Positions 8,451-16,251 of a stretch of DNA of 64,000 nucleotides are shown here, one piece after another. Under the pieces are notes generated by a model that was not told where the DNA came from, searched no databases, and was given only the letters and a program-made list of their open reading frames with translations. How positions within the stretch are numbered: the first letter of the stretch is position 1; every line of letters begins with the position of its first letter. A program made the translations under genes and the position numbers. Origin of the DNA: CAYVFC01 sp964450715 (GTDB taxonomy: Bacteria > Myxococcota_A > Polyangia > Polyangiales > JAFGIB01); assembly GCA_964450715.1 (NCBI GenBank), contig CAYVFC010000023.1, positions 11,242 through 75,241 on the forward strand, given 5' to 3'.

Positions 8451-8654
8451 CCTAAGGGCTCACCGCAAAATAGACGATACGAGACCGGGCGCGTCGGCGG
8501 AGCGCAATCGCGAGCACGCCCGCAGGAAAAACCGCAGAGATCTCTCCCTGCGGTCGAGAGCGCTATTTCGAGGGTTTTTCCGAGGACGAAAGCCGCCAGG
8601 GCGCCCGCCCACGCGCCCGCAACCGAATCGTTTATTTTGCGGTGCCTCCTAAGG
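8451..8654. repeat. 204-bp palindromic element with long terminal inverted repeats (MITE-like)
   Basis: The ends read CCTAAGGGCTCACCGC and, in reverse complement, CCTTAGGAGGCACCGC. Inward the arms continue as AAAATAGACGATACG versus AAAATAAACGATTCG and GGGCGCGTCGGCGG versus GGGCGCGTGGGCGG. The centre holds a hairpin (ACCGCAG...CTGCGGT) and a CGAGGACGAAAGCCG segment. No ORF is supported. A 3'-truncated copy lies at 13771-13914. It fills most of the gap before the hybrid kinase. Confidence 0.75.
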
Positions 8655-8703
8655 CGTCGAGAAGGCGACCGAGAGCACGAACTATGATAAATTCACCCGA
8701 TCG

Positions 8704-11142
8704 ATGACGGGTAAGAGGGAGAGACGCGCGCGGACGCACGCCGGAAGGGAGGGTGGTCCTTCTGACGCCGATAAATCCGGCCTCGAACGCCGCAACGCGG
8801 CGGGCGCGGGAGACGCTCTCGAGACCGGCCGGGCCGCCGTCGACCGGTTTTCGCTGATCGACGCGATCGCCGACGGAATCGTCCTGATCGATACGACGGG
8901 CCGGATCGTTGCGGTCAACCAGGCGCTGGAAAAGCTGCTGGGAGAGACGCGCGCCACCCTGGTCGGCAAGACCGTACGGCAGCAGGTCGGCGAACATCTT
9001 TCGGGCCATTTCGCCGACGAGGCGCTGCAGCTGTGGAATGAGATCACTACGAAAGGAGAGGTCTGGACGCAGAGCCTGGTATTCACCGACACCCGGGGGC
9101 GGGCGGTTCCCATCACCTGTAGGGCGTCCCGGGTCGATTGCGAGGTCTCCGGCGGCCCCCTGGTAGTCGTAACGGTCCGGGACCTGAGCGAGCTACACGA
9201 GTTCCGCTCGGCGCTTAGCCGGAGCGAGGAGCGCTACCGGACCTTGTTCGATAGCTCGCTGGAGCTGATCTACGAGCACGACCTGCAGCGGATCGGCCGT
9301 TTCATCGACCTGAACGATCGGGCGCTGGATTTGCTCGGCTACGAACGGGCCGACATCGCCTCGCTCACCGTACCCGACGTGATCGATCCCTCGGACATGC
9401 CGCGGGCCGATCGGAACATGGCCAACCTGCTGAAGACCGGGCGGGACAGCAGGACCCACGAGTTTCGCCTCAGGGGCAAGGACGGCCGCCGGGTCTGGGT
9501 GGAGCTGTCCGGAACGCTCATCGTTCGGGACGGCAAGCCCCGCGCGGTGCTGGGAGTGGCGCGCGATATCACCGATCGGAAGAGGGCCGAGGAGGCGCTC
9601 GTGGCCAGCGAGGAACGCTTCAGGGAGCTGGTCGAGCTGCTACCCGAGATCGTTTGCGAGGTGGATACAACCGGCAAGATCACCTTTGCCAACCGCAGGG
9701 GATTCGAGCTTACCGGTTACTCGCGAGAGCAGTTCGAAAAAGGACTCTACGTCCAGGACCTGATCGCTCCCGAGGACCGCAAGCGGCTGCTCGAAAACGT
9801 CGACCGACTGCTCGCCGGCAAAAAAACGCGCAACAGCGAGTACCGGGCCCTGAAAAAGGACGGGACCACCTTCCCCGTAATCGTCAATACGGTCCCGATA
9901 TTCAAGGAAGGTGAGATAGCGGGGCTGCGGGGAATCGTCTTCGACCTCAGCGAGCGCAGGCAGATGGAGGAGAGCCTGCTGCAGTCGCAGAAAATCGAGG
10001 CCATCGGCACCCTGGCCGGGGGTATCGCCCACGACATCAACAACGTGCTGGCCTCGATTTCCAGCCTGGCGACCTTGCTCAAAGAAGAGAGCCGCCCCGA
10101 CGCCTCCAGGCTGGCCGATATCGACGAGATCCTGAGCATGACCGCCCGGGGCGGCGAGTTCGCCCGCAACCTGCTGGGCTACGCCCGTCGGGGCAAGTAC
10201 CGCACCGAGCGCGTCTCGCTGAACAAGATGGCCGAGCAGGTGCTCAAGATCATCGAGCGGACGGTTTCGAAAAAGATCACCCTCCGCACCGAGCTCGACC
10301 CCGGGCTGAGCGAGGTGGAGGGCGACCCGGGACAGCTCTCCCAGGTGTTGATGAACCTCTGTCTGAACGCGGCCGACGCCGTGCGGGACACGGGGACCGT
10401 CACGGTATCGACCCGCGACGTTCGCCACCAGGACCTCCCGGGCTCTCTGTCGTCCAGGCTCTCCCCGGGACGCCATGTCGAGCTGCGGATGAGGGACGAC
10501 GGTGTAGGCATGGACGAGGAGATCCGGAAGCGCGCCTTCGAGCCCTTCTTCACCACCAAGGAGCCGGGCAAGGGGACCGGGCTGGGGCTGGCCATGGTCT
10601 ACGGCGTGGTTCGGAACCACCGGGGCGACGTGCGCGTCGAGAGCGAGCCGGGCGCGGGCACGACCATAGTCCTGCTCTTTCCGGCGCTCGCGCCCGCCGA
10701 GGCGCAGGTAGAGGGGAAGAGGGCGCCGCTGCCGATAGGAAAAGGGGGAACCGGTACGGTCCTGTTGGTGGACGACGAGGCGGTGCTGCGCTCGACCGGC
10801 AAGCGGCTGCTCGCCAGGTTGGGCTATCGGGTGCTGCTGGCGGGCGACGGGGCGGCCGCCCTGGAGACCTTCAAGCGGTTCGCCGGTGAGATAGACCTGG
10901 TCCTGCTCGACCTGGGCATGCCGATCATGGACGGGGCCGAGTGCTTCCGGAAGCTCAAGGCGCTGAAACCGGACGTCCGGGTGCTCGTCTCGTCTGGCTA
11001 CTCGGACTCGGAGAAGGTGGATGCCCTGATGGCCGACGGCGTCCTCGGCTTCCTGCACAAGCCCTTTTCGGTCGAGCACCTGAACCGCGCCGTTTCCCGG
11101 GCGCTGGGCGTGCTGCCCCCCGACCCTCCGGGCCGAAGCTGA
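8704..11142 (+). CDS. PAS-rich hybrid sensor histidine kinase
   Basis: An 812-residue soluble hybrid kinase. There are three PAS domains (about residues 45-155, 178-297 and 300-415), then the dimerisation domain with the phosphoacceptor His near residue 442 (GGIAHDINNVLAS), the ATPase domain (N-box LNAADAV, G1 DDGVGM, F-box FEPFFTTK, G2 GTGLGLAMVYG) and a C-terminal receiver (about 680-805, Asp in LVLLDLGMP, Lys in HKPF). No membrane segments are seen, so it probably senses cytosolic cues such as redox or ligands through PAS. No partner gene is adjacent on the same strand; the stand-alone receivers nearby are candidates by inference only. An ATG with weak upstream purines is used as start. 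Confidence 0.95.
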   Translation: MTGKRERRARTHAGREGGPSDADKSGLERRNAAGAGDALETGRAAVDRFSLIDAIADGIVLIDTTGRIVAVNQALEKLLGETRATLVGKTVRQQVGEHLSGHFADEALQLWNEITTKGEVWTQSLVFTDTRGRAVPITCRASRVDCEVSGGPLVVVTVRDLSELHEFRSALSRSEERYRTLFDSSLELIYEHDLQRIGRFIDLNDRALDLLGYERADIASLTVPDVIDPSDMPRADRNMANLLKTGRDSRTHEFRLRGKDGRRVWVELSGTLIVRDGKPRAVLGVARDITDRKRAEEALVASEERFRELVELLPEIVCEVDTTGKITFANRRGFELTGYSREQFEKGLYVQDLIAPEDRKRLLENVDRLLAGKKTRNSEYRALKKDGTTFPVIVNTVPIFKEGEIAGLRGIVFDLSERRQMEESLLQSQKIEAIGTLAGGIAHDINNVLASISSLATLLKEESRPDASRLADIDEILSMTARGGEFARNLLGYARRGKYRTERVSLNKMAEQVLKIIERTVSKKITLRTELDPGLSEVEGDPGQLSQVLMNLCLNAADAVRDTGTVTVSTRDVRHQDLPGSLSSRLSPGRHVELRMRDDGVGMDEEIRKRAFEPFFTTKEPGKGTGLGLAMVYGVVRNHRGDVRVESEPGAGTTIVLLFPALAPAEAQVEGKRAPLPIGKGGTGTVLLVDDEAVLRSTGKRLLARLGYRVLLAGDGAAALETFKRFAGEIDLVLLDLGMPIMDGAECFRKLKALKPDVRVLVSSGYSDSEKVDALMADGVLGFLHKPFSVEHLNRAVSRALGVLPPDPPGRS

Positions 11143-11202
11143 TATCGGAATGTGAGCGGAATATAAAATCGCCACTTAATAGATTTTGCTAACGATTCCG
11201 GC

Positions 11203-11235
11203 TTGACAGCCTCAAAAAACAGGAACAATCTGGGT
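11203..11235 (+). promoter_or_regulatory. candidate promoter of the first phasin-like gene
   Basis: A perfect -35 TTGACA at 11203-11208 is followed 18 bases later by AATCTGGGT at 11227-11235. The same pair (TTGACA, then AATCTGGGT after 20 bases) precedes the paralogous gene at 60554-60817. The -10 box itself is weak, so AATCTGGGT may be an operator or start-site element. Confidence 0.5.
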
Positions 11236-11315
11236 ATCCCTTTTTAACTTATCTAGTCAGGCTGAGTCCCTTTATTGCTCATATCCCGTGGGATCACCCC
11301 ACGAAGGGGGTAACG

Positions 11316-11576
11316 ATGGAAGAAGTACGTTCGGAAATACTGAAAAGCTGGAAAACGGCGTGGACCAACTACGCGAACGCCCTGAACGCGGCGCACGAGC
11401 AGGGAGAGAAGATGTTCGACCTCTACTGTTCACAAACGAACAGTATGCGCAGCGAGGCCAAAAAGCTGCTCAGCGAAGGGCTGAAGACCTTCCAGGACGC
11501 GCAGATGGCCTATATCAAGGCATTCGAGGATAATCTGAAGAAGTTCGAAGAAGCGGCAAGCCAGTACAAAGCGTAG
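11316..11576 (+). CDS. small phasin-like helical protein
   Basis: An 86-residue, almost entirely helical acidic/amphipathic protein: an opening EEVRSEILKSWKTAW, then long heptad-like stretches ending NLKKFEEAA. Size and pattern resemble phasin-type granule-associated proteins, but the match is by character, not by a diagnostic motif. A strong GGGGG ribosome site precedes ATG. A paralogue of 87 residues is encoded at 60554-60817 (shared pattern WK..W..Y...L, DLY.SQ, EAKK.L.EGLK, YIKA/YVKA.EDNLKKFEE). It has its own TTGACA promoter and a terminator hairpin, which suggests a separately expressed, possibly abundant protein. Confidence 0.8.
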   Translation: MEEVRSEILKSWKTAWTNYANALNAAHEQGEKMFDLYCSQTNSMRSEAKKLLSEGLKTFQDAQMAYIKAFEDNLKKFEEAASQYKA

Positions 11577-11628
11577 CGACCTCTACAGCGCCCGAATAGC
11601 AGTAAAGGGGGGGGCGCTGTACAGAATG

Positions 11629-11674
11629 ACGGCGGCCAAGGTGCCTGAACATCCGGGCTCCTTGGCCGCCGTCG
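11629..11674 (+). terminator. terminator-like hairpin after the phasin-like gene
   Basis: A perfect 14-bp stem, GACGGCGGCCAAGG with CCTTGGCCGCCGTC, around an 18-base loop, beginning 53 bases after the stop codon. It is followed by GTTGTTAG rather than a clean T run. Confidence 0.65.
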
Positions 11675-11780
11675 TTGTTAGAATCTGTCTTACAAATCCT
11701 TACAGCTGCCGACAGGTCACCCCCCCGGGTGTCCCCGGGCGCGACTTATCGCCTGTCCGTTGCCGGCGTCTCGAGGTGGG

Positions 11781-12587
11781 TCAGACAAGCTCGTCGTAGA
11801 AGAGCGGCGCCCGGTTTTCCACGAATCCCCGAATCGCGAGCAGGTCGTCGGACCGCAGGTTTTCGAACTGTATCCCCATCCCCGCCGGAGACTCGGCGGT
11901 GGACGCGGGCTTCTCTCGCACCCAGCGGACCTCCCCCTTGACCTCGATCCGCGTTCCGGCCGGAAGGCAGAACAGCAGGTCTATCTTGGTGCCGGCGGGC
12001 AGCAGGCGCTCCGTGCAGACGAACAGCCCGCCGGTCGAGATGTCCTGGGTGAGACCCGTATAGAAGTTGGATTGACCTTCAAAAGTGATTTCGGTCTGCA
12101 AGGGAACGCGCGGTACCCGCCGTCGCTCGATTCCCGCCGGTCGCTTGTTCGCACCGCTCGAACCGTCCCGAAAAAAGCGAGGGGGGCGAGCCTGGTGGCC
12201 GACGCTGGCCCGCGCGGCCGGGTAGAGAACCGTCTGGATCCGGGCTACGGCCTCTAGATAGAGCTTGGGACGCAAGACCAGACCGGGGGAGCGCGTAAGC
12301 GCCAGCAGCGCATCGTCGAGCAGCCGGTTGCAGTCGACCATGGCCTTTTCGAGGTCGGGCGAATCCGAGCCCAGAGCAACGGACAGAAGCGCACCGGCGT
12401 GAGAAATCATCTCCACGACCTGCTCGAATCGATGTCGGTCCGTGACCGATTCCTCGCGCAACAGCCCGACCATGACCTCGAAGAAGCCGAGCACCCGCCT
12501 GGCCCGCCTTTCGAGGTCGATGTTCTGGTGCGTTGGCACTACCGCGGGCTGCTCAATTCTCGCTTGCATAGGATCCCACATCGCCAT
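11781..12587 (-). CDS. PilZ-domain protein with N-terminal helical region
   Basis: A 268-residue protein. Residues about 25-150 are helical with no recognised domain. The PilZ domain spans about 155-260 with ERRRVPRVPL (RxxxR) and DISTGG (D/NxSxxG), both needed for c-di-GMP binding, followed by the beta-barrel strands typical of PilZ (GEVRWVRE, GMGIQFENL). A sigma-54 promoter lies 55 bases upstream on the same strand. It is flanked by the phasin-like gene and a divergent LuxR-type regulator. Predicted c-di-GMP receptor; what it controls is unknown. Confidence 0.88.
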   Translation of the reverse strand: MAMWDPMQARIEQPAVVPTHQNIDLERRARRVLGFFEVMVGLLREESVTDRHRFEQVVEMISHAGALLSVALGSDSPDLEKAMVDCNRLLDDALLALTRSPGLVLRPKLYLEAVARIQTVLYPAARASVGHQARPPRFFRDGSSGANKRPAGIERRRVPRVPLQTEITFEGQSNFYTGLTQDISTGGLFVCTERLLPAGTKIDLLFCLPAGTRIEVKGEVRWVREKPASTAESPAGMGIQFENLRSDDLLAIRGFVENRAPLFYDELV

Positions 12588-12641
12588 CCGGCGGCTCTCT
12601 TCGCACCATTGGTCACCTCATCCCGATTTTACAAATTACAA

Positions 12642-12656
12642 GCAAGAAGCCTGCCA
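12642..12656 (-). promoter_or_regulatory. sigma-54 promoter of the PilZ gene
   Basis: The minus strand reads TGGCAGGCTTCTTGC, followed by T. Spacing is exact and there is one deviation (the C of CAC is G). It lies 55 bases upstream of the ATG at 12587. Confidence 0.7.
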
Positions 12657-12747
12657 TCCTCTACTTCAACTGCGTATCCGGATTCCGCTGGCGACTCTTG
12701 GCGCCTCCGGCCCGCTTGCGCCGTCGATGAGGAACCCCTAGAATTGA

Positions 12748-13428
12748 GTGCCTATACCGGTAGCCGTGGAAAAGCATCCCCACCCGCAAGGCGAGGCGCC
12801 CGTAAACCCGAGGGGAGGCGCGGTCCTGATCGTAGAAGACGACGTGCTACAGGCGCGAGCGTTGGAGCGCGTCCTGCGGCTTCACTTCACCCCCAGGATC
12901 GTTCATACCCGGGCGATGGCGCTCGATGAACTGGCTACCATCGAGGGGCTGCGCGCGGCTGTCATCGACGTAAAGCTGAGCGATGGAAGCGGCCTGGACG
13001 TAGCCGAGGAGGCCAGGAGAACCAGGCCGCAGCTGCCGATATTCGTGATCACGGGGTATCTGAAGCCCGAGGTCGTCAACCAGGTTTTCGAGCTGAACGG
13101 CCGCTTTTTGGCCAAGCCTCTTGAAGCCAGGGATCTCGAGTCCATGGCCGAGTCGATCCTGCGCGGCTCGCCCGAAGGGATCGCGGAACGCTTGCGGTTG
13201 CTGATCGGGGAAAAGGAGCTCACGGGCCGAGAGACCGAGGTGCTGGCGCTGGCCGCTTCGGGGCTCTCGCGGCAAGCGATCGCCCGTACGCTGGGGCTTT
13301 CGCTCAACACCATCAAGACCCGCATCCGCCACCTGCTGAAGAAGTGTGGGGCCGGCAGCGTGGACGAGGTCATCACCGGGCTCTCGAATAGGGAATCGTT
13401 CTCGCAGGGGGAGGCGGACCGCACCTAG
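12748..13428 (+). CDS. response regulator, receiver plus LuxR-type helix-turn-helix
   Basis: A 226-residue protein with a receiver (about residues 25-140; acidic VEDD, Asp in AVIDVKLSDGSG, Lys in LAKPL) and a C-terminal LuxR/FixJ-type helix-turn-helix (about 155-215; LTGRETEVLALAASG, SRQAIARTLGLSLNTIKTRI). The switch Thr is in VITG. The start is uncertain: I use GTG at 12748, with a GTG at 12766 also possible; neither has a strong ribosome site. It is divergent from the PilZ gene. Its stop codon lies directly against a large inverted repeat (13429-13590) that may act as its terminator. Cognate kinase not identified. Confidence 0.85.
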   Translation: MPIPVAVEKHPHPQGEAPVNPRGGAVLIVEDDVLQARALERVLRLHFTPRIVHTRAMALDELATIEGLRAAVIDVKLSDGSGLDVAEEARRTRPQLPIFVITGYLKPEVVNQVFELNGRFLAKPLEARDLESMAESILRGSPEGIAERLRLLIGEKELTGRETEVLALAASGLSRQAIARTLGLSLNTIKTRIRHLLKKCGAGSVDEVITGLSNRESFSQGEADRT

Positions 13429-13590
13429 AACGGCGACCGGTTTGAAACGTCTTTGAGTTCGCGAGGATAGAGGGGCCAGATGTGGCGTCGGCCCGACGAA
13501 GGACTGGCAGAGCCACTTCGAGGAGGGACGGCGCCGCAGATGGCCCCTGTAGACCGCGAAATCATGGCGTTTTCAAACCGGTCGCCGTTT
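13429..13590. repeat. 162-bp near-palindrome directly after the LuxR-type gene
   Basis: Outer arms: AACGGCGACCGGTTTGAAACG (13429-13449) and its reverse complement with one extra A (13568-13590). Inner arms around 13461-13487 and 13530-13558 also pair, including AGGGGCCAGATG with CATCTG...GGCCCCT. The element starts on the base after the stop codon. Confidence 0.75.
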
Positions 13591-13593
13591 TAA

Positions 13594-13771
13594 GGCTCGA
13601 GTTTGGCGGTTTTTGCGTTGCGAGAGCGAGGACAAAACGCGGATAGCAAGCAAGGCGAGCCGTTTTTGCGCAGGCGTAGTGGAGCTACGTCGAGCATAAA
13701 AACGGCTCGCCTGACGCAGCTAGGCGCGTTTTGGACCGCTCGCAGTAGCAAAAATCCGCCAAACTCGAGTC
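13594..13771. repeat. 178-bp near-palindrome
   Basis: Outer arms: GGCTCGAGTTTGGCGG (from 13594) and CCGCCAAACTCGAGTC (to 13771). Middle arms pair around AAAACGCG. Inner arms GGCGAGCCGTTTTTGCGC (13654-13671) and GCATAAAAACGGCTCGCC (13694-13711) flank a small GTAG/CTAC hairpin. It abuts the previous palindrome and the next element. Confidence 0.8.
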
Positions 13772-13914
13772 TAGGAGGCACCGCAAGATAAACGATACGC
13801 GACCGGGCGCGTTGGCGGAGCGCAATCGCGAGCGCGCCCGGAGGAAAAACCGCAGAGATCTTTCCCTGCGGTCGAGAGCGCTATTTCGAGGATTTTTCCG
13901 AGGACGAAAGCCGC
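13771..13914. repeat. truncated copy of the 204-bp palindromic element
   Basis: It begins CTAGGAGGCACCGCAAGATA and follows the 8451-8654 element almost base for base through the central hairpin to CGAGGACGAAAGCCGC, then diverges, so the right terminal arm is missing. No ORF is supported. A more diverged relative of the core (GCGCTATT...TCGAGG, CGAGGACGAAAACCG) is at about 21090-21195. Confidence 0.75.
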
Positions 13915-13951
13915 GTGGGCGGGGCGCGGGTAGTGGGTAGGGCGGTGCCGG

Positions 13952-13987
13952 TGGTCTTCGAGACCACTCGAATGGTCTGAGCGACCA
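13952..13987. promoter_or_regulatory. paired TGGTC-N5-GACCA dyads (candidate enhancer sites)
   Basis: TGGTCTTCGAGACCA (13952-13966, a near-perfect dyad) and TGGTCTGAGCGACCA (13973-13987) have centres exactly 21 bases apart. They lie about 200-240 bases upstream of the sigma-54 promoter at 14189, a usual enhancer distance. The half-site differs from the TGGA-type array at 4945-5047, implying a different activator. Confidence 0.6.
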
Positions 13988-14188
13988 CACGCTACGCATA
14001 CGCCGCCCATGGGTGTCCCTCTGTAGAGCTCACTCCACAGGTGCGGACTAGAGTCCCCGGAAAGCGAGTGCCCGAATCAGGCGACTTTTTCCGAACGATC
14101 AGAGCTCCAACCGGATTTCGCCTTATTCGTAGCGGTTTCGGCGTTTCTACTCGCGCTGTAATTCCTCCAGCTCGCTCCCGCCCAAAGC

Positions 14189-14203
14189 TGGCACAATAGC
14201 TGC
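14189..14203 (+). promoter_or_regulatory. sigma-54 promoter of the Cys-rich lipoprotein gene
   Basis: TGGCACAATAGCTGC, followed by A, with the -24 GG and -12 GC correctly spaced; the only core deviation is C for the first T of TTGC. It lies 60 bases upstream of the chosen ATG at 14263. Confidence 0.75.
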
Positions 14204-14262
14204 ATTGTAATTTTCCACTAATGATAGAAACGGTTAAAAACGGTGAACGCTGGAGGAAGGCC

Positions 14263-16071
14263 ATGACACGGTTCGCAGGCTTCGTCTCGCTCGCGTACGC
14301 GATGACGGTTTTCGGCTGTACGGTTCAGGACGCGGAGCGCGCCCCCACCCTGACGATGGAGGGAAGCAGCGACCCGGCCGGTTGCGTTGACCGAGACGGC
14401 GACGGGTACGGACGGGGCTGCGAGCCTGGCGCTGACTGCGACGACCGCGACCCCGAGATCCACAGCGGTTGCGTCTGCAGGCGCGTGGCCGAGGGCTGTG
14501 TCTGCGAGCCCGGCGAGCCTCCGCAGAGCTGCGAGCTGCCGCCCAGCCAGAACGCGAGCGGAGAGTCGGTCTGCCACGAGGGTACCCGCTACTGCCGCAA
14601 CGGCATCTGGGGCGCCTGCGAGTCCGTGCAGAGCTACCTGGCGGGCCCGCTGGCCGAACTATCCGGTTTGATCGATCCGGACTGCCACATGCCGTGTCAC
14701 GCCTGCGCCCTCGGTTGCTACAAGGTCGTCGATCCGCTCGACCCGGTGGACGACGGCCTTACCGGCGACAACTCGAGCTGCGTCAACTGGGAGACCGGAG
14801 GCGGCATCAGATTGATGGGCAGCGCAGACCCGGAGGCGGCCGGCTGTGACGCGCTCGACGACGTCGACGGCGGCGCGGACGCCGGAGCCGATGCCGGTAC
14901 GGACGGCGATGATGGCGGCATGGACGGCGGCATGGACGGCGGCACGGACGGTGAGAACGAGCAGTGCGTGGTCCGTACCTGCCAGAACAAGACCTATGAT
15001 TGCGGCGACTGCCAGGACAACGACGGAGACGGCCTGACCGACGCGGACGACCCGGAGTGCCTGGGCGCATGCCAGAACTCCGAGGAGACCTTTGCGGGCA
15101 ACATCCCGGGCCAGAACAACGCCCCCTGCAAGCACGACTGCTACTTCGACAAGGACACCGGCCACGGCAATGACGACTGCCGCTGGGACCACCGCTGCGA
15201 CGAGCTGGAGCCGCAGAACGGCTGCGGCTACGATCCCGACGTCAAGATCTCCGGTACCAAGCTCAGCTGCGAAGAGCTGGCCGTCGAGCAGTCAGCCGAG
15301 TGCGAGGACACCTGCGGCCCGCTGACCCCGCCCGGCTGCGACTACTTCGGCTGCTGCGAGCTGCCGGCCAACAGCGGCAACTACGTCTGGATCGGCTCCG
15401 AGGACGAGGACGGCGAGCCCTCCTGCGACAGCGAGTCCGTGCTCGATCCGGACAAGTGCCACCCCTGCACCCCGGTAGGGGCCTATCTGAAGCCCTGCGG
15501 GCCCTGCGAGCTGTGCGCGGGCATGACCGAGCTTCCCGAGCACTGCGTCGAGCCGCCTCCTCCTCCGGAAGAAACGCTCTATGCCTTGTCGGGCACCTAC
15601 TCGCAGCTGGTGAGCTTCAACGAATGCGTGCTCAACGAACGGCCCGACTGGAACGAGTTCACGTTTGATGCCCATATCCCAGAGGGTACCAGCATCCGCA
15701 TCTCGGCCTGCACGCTGAGCTCGCTTCAGGAGAGCTGCGAGCCGGAGCTTCTGGGGACCATCGTCTCCAACGGCTCCTGCGCCGAGGACGCCGACTGCGA
15801 GAGCGGTTCCTGCGCCGCGGACAACACCTGCCAGCTCATCACCGGCGCCGCCTGCGTCAACGACGACGATTGCCCGGACGCCGCCAGCTGCTCGAATGGA
15901 TCCTGCATCTATCCGGACCAGCCCATGGACACCGCCGGATCGCTGAGCCCGGGCCAGAACTTGCTGCCCTACGTCTACGTGGAGATCACGCTCTTCGCCG
16001 ACGCGACGGCGAGCGAGACCCCGGTCCTGTACGAGTGGGTGCTCACCTACCGCTGCTCGTCGATGGTCTAG
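14263..16071 (+). CDS. Cys-rich lipoprotein, type A paralogue
   Basis: A 602-residue predicted lipoprotein: signal peptide with the lipobox ending at Cys19 (MTVFGC), then a Cys/Asp-rich region with a calcium-loop-like DRDGDGYGRGC, an Asp/Gly/Ala low-complexity linker (about 195-230) and a module at about 233-432 shared with the protein at 46783. Shared signatures are DCxDNDGDGL, DPECLGxCxN, GNDDCxW, a CxxFGCC cluster, YVWIG, a PCTP segment and CGxCELC. The C-terminal third has an EGF-like Cys pattern (CAEDADCESGSC) and a beta-rich tail. The start at 14263 is chosen because GGAGGAAGG lies just upstream; an ATG at 14221 is in frame. A sigma-54 promoter and paired dyads lie upstream. Surface role is inferred; function unknown. 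Confidence 0.85.
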   Translation: MTRFAGFVSLAYAMTVFGCTVQDAERAPTLTMEGSSDPAGCVDRDGDGYGRGCEPGADCDDRDPEIHSGCVCRRVAEGCVCEPGEPPQSCELPPSQNASGESVCHEGTRYCRNGIWGACESVQSYLAGPLAELSGLIDPDCHMPCHACALGCYKVVDPLDPVDDGLTGDNSSCVNWETGGGIRLMGSADPEAAGCDALDDVDGGADAGADAGTDGDDGGMDGGMDGGTDGENEQCVVRTCQNKTYDCGDCQDNDGDGLTDADDPECLGACQNSEETFAGNIPGQNNAPCKHDCYFDKDTGHGNDDCRWDHRCDELEPQNGCGYDPDVKISGTKLSCEELAVEQSAECEDTCGPLTPPGCDYFGCCELPANSGNYVWIGSEDEDGEPSCDSESVLDPDKCHPCTPVGAYLKPCGPCELCAGMTELPEHCVEPPPPPEETLYALSGTYSQLVSFNECVLNERPDWNEFTFDAHIPEGTSIRISACTLSSLQESCEPELLGTIVSNGSCAEDADCESGSCAADNTCQLITGAACVNDDDCPDAASCSNGSCIYPDQPMDTAGSLSPGQNLLPYVYVEITLFADATASETPVLYEWVLTYRCSSMV

Positions 16072-16251
16072 GGACCGGCCGAACGAATAGATATGGTAAA
16101 CATGGCCGTTCTCCGGTCGATTTGCGGCGAAACCGCGACAGATAAATGGGACCCCCGGTACGGGTCGACCGAGACCGAGGGCCGGCGCGAGTACGGAGCA
16201 GGTGCGTTGCGAACCGCGCCTGCAGGTTCTATCCTCTATCTTATCACCCCC

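Noticed and set aside
9640..11175. A 511-codon open frame opposite the hybrid kinase gene, and similar long antisense frames (for example 22635-24008 and 24171-25694).
   Set aside because: They mirror strongly predicted genes on the other strand, have no recognisable domains and are His/Gln/Gly/Arg-rich as expected for antisense of high-GC codons.
13429..13771. The long palindromes considered as a phage attachment site or integron element.
   Set aside because: No integrase, recombinase or cassette gene is present and the arms do not show the att core form.
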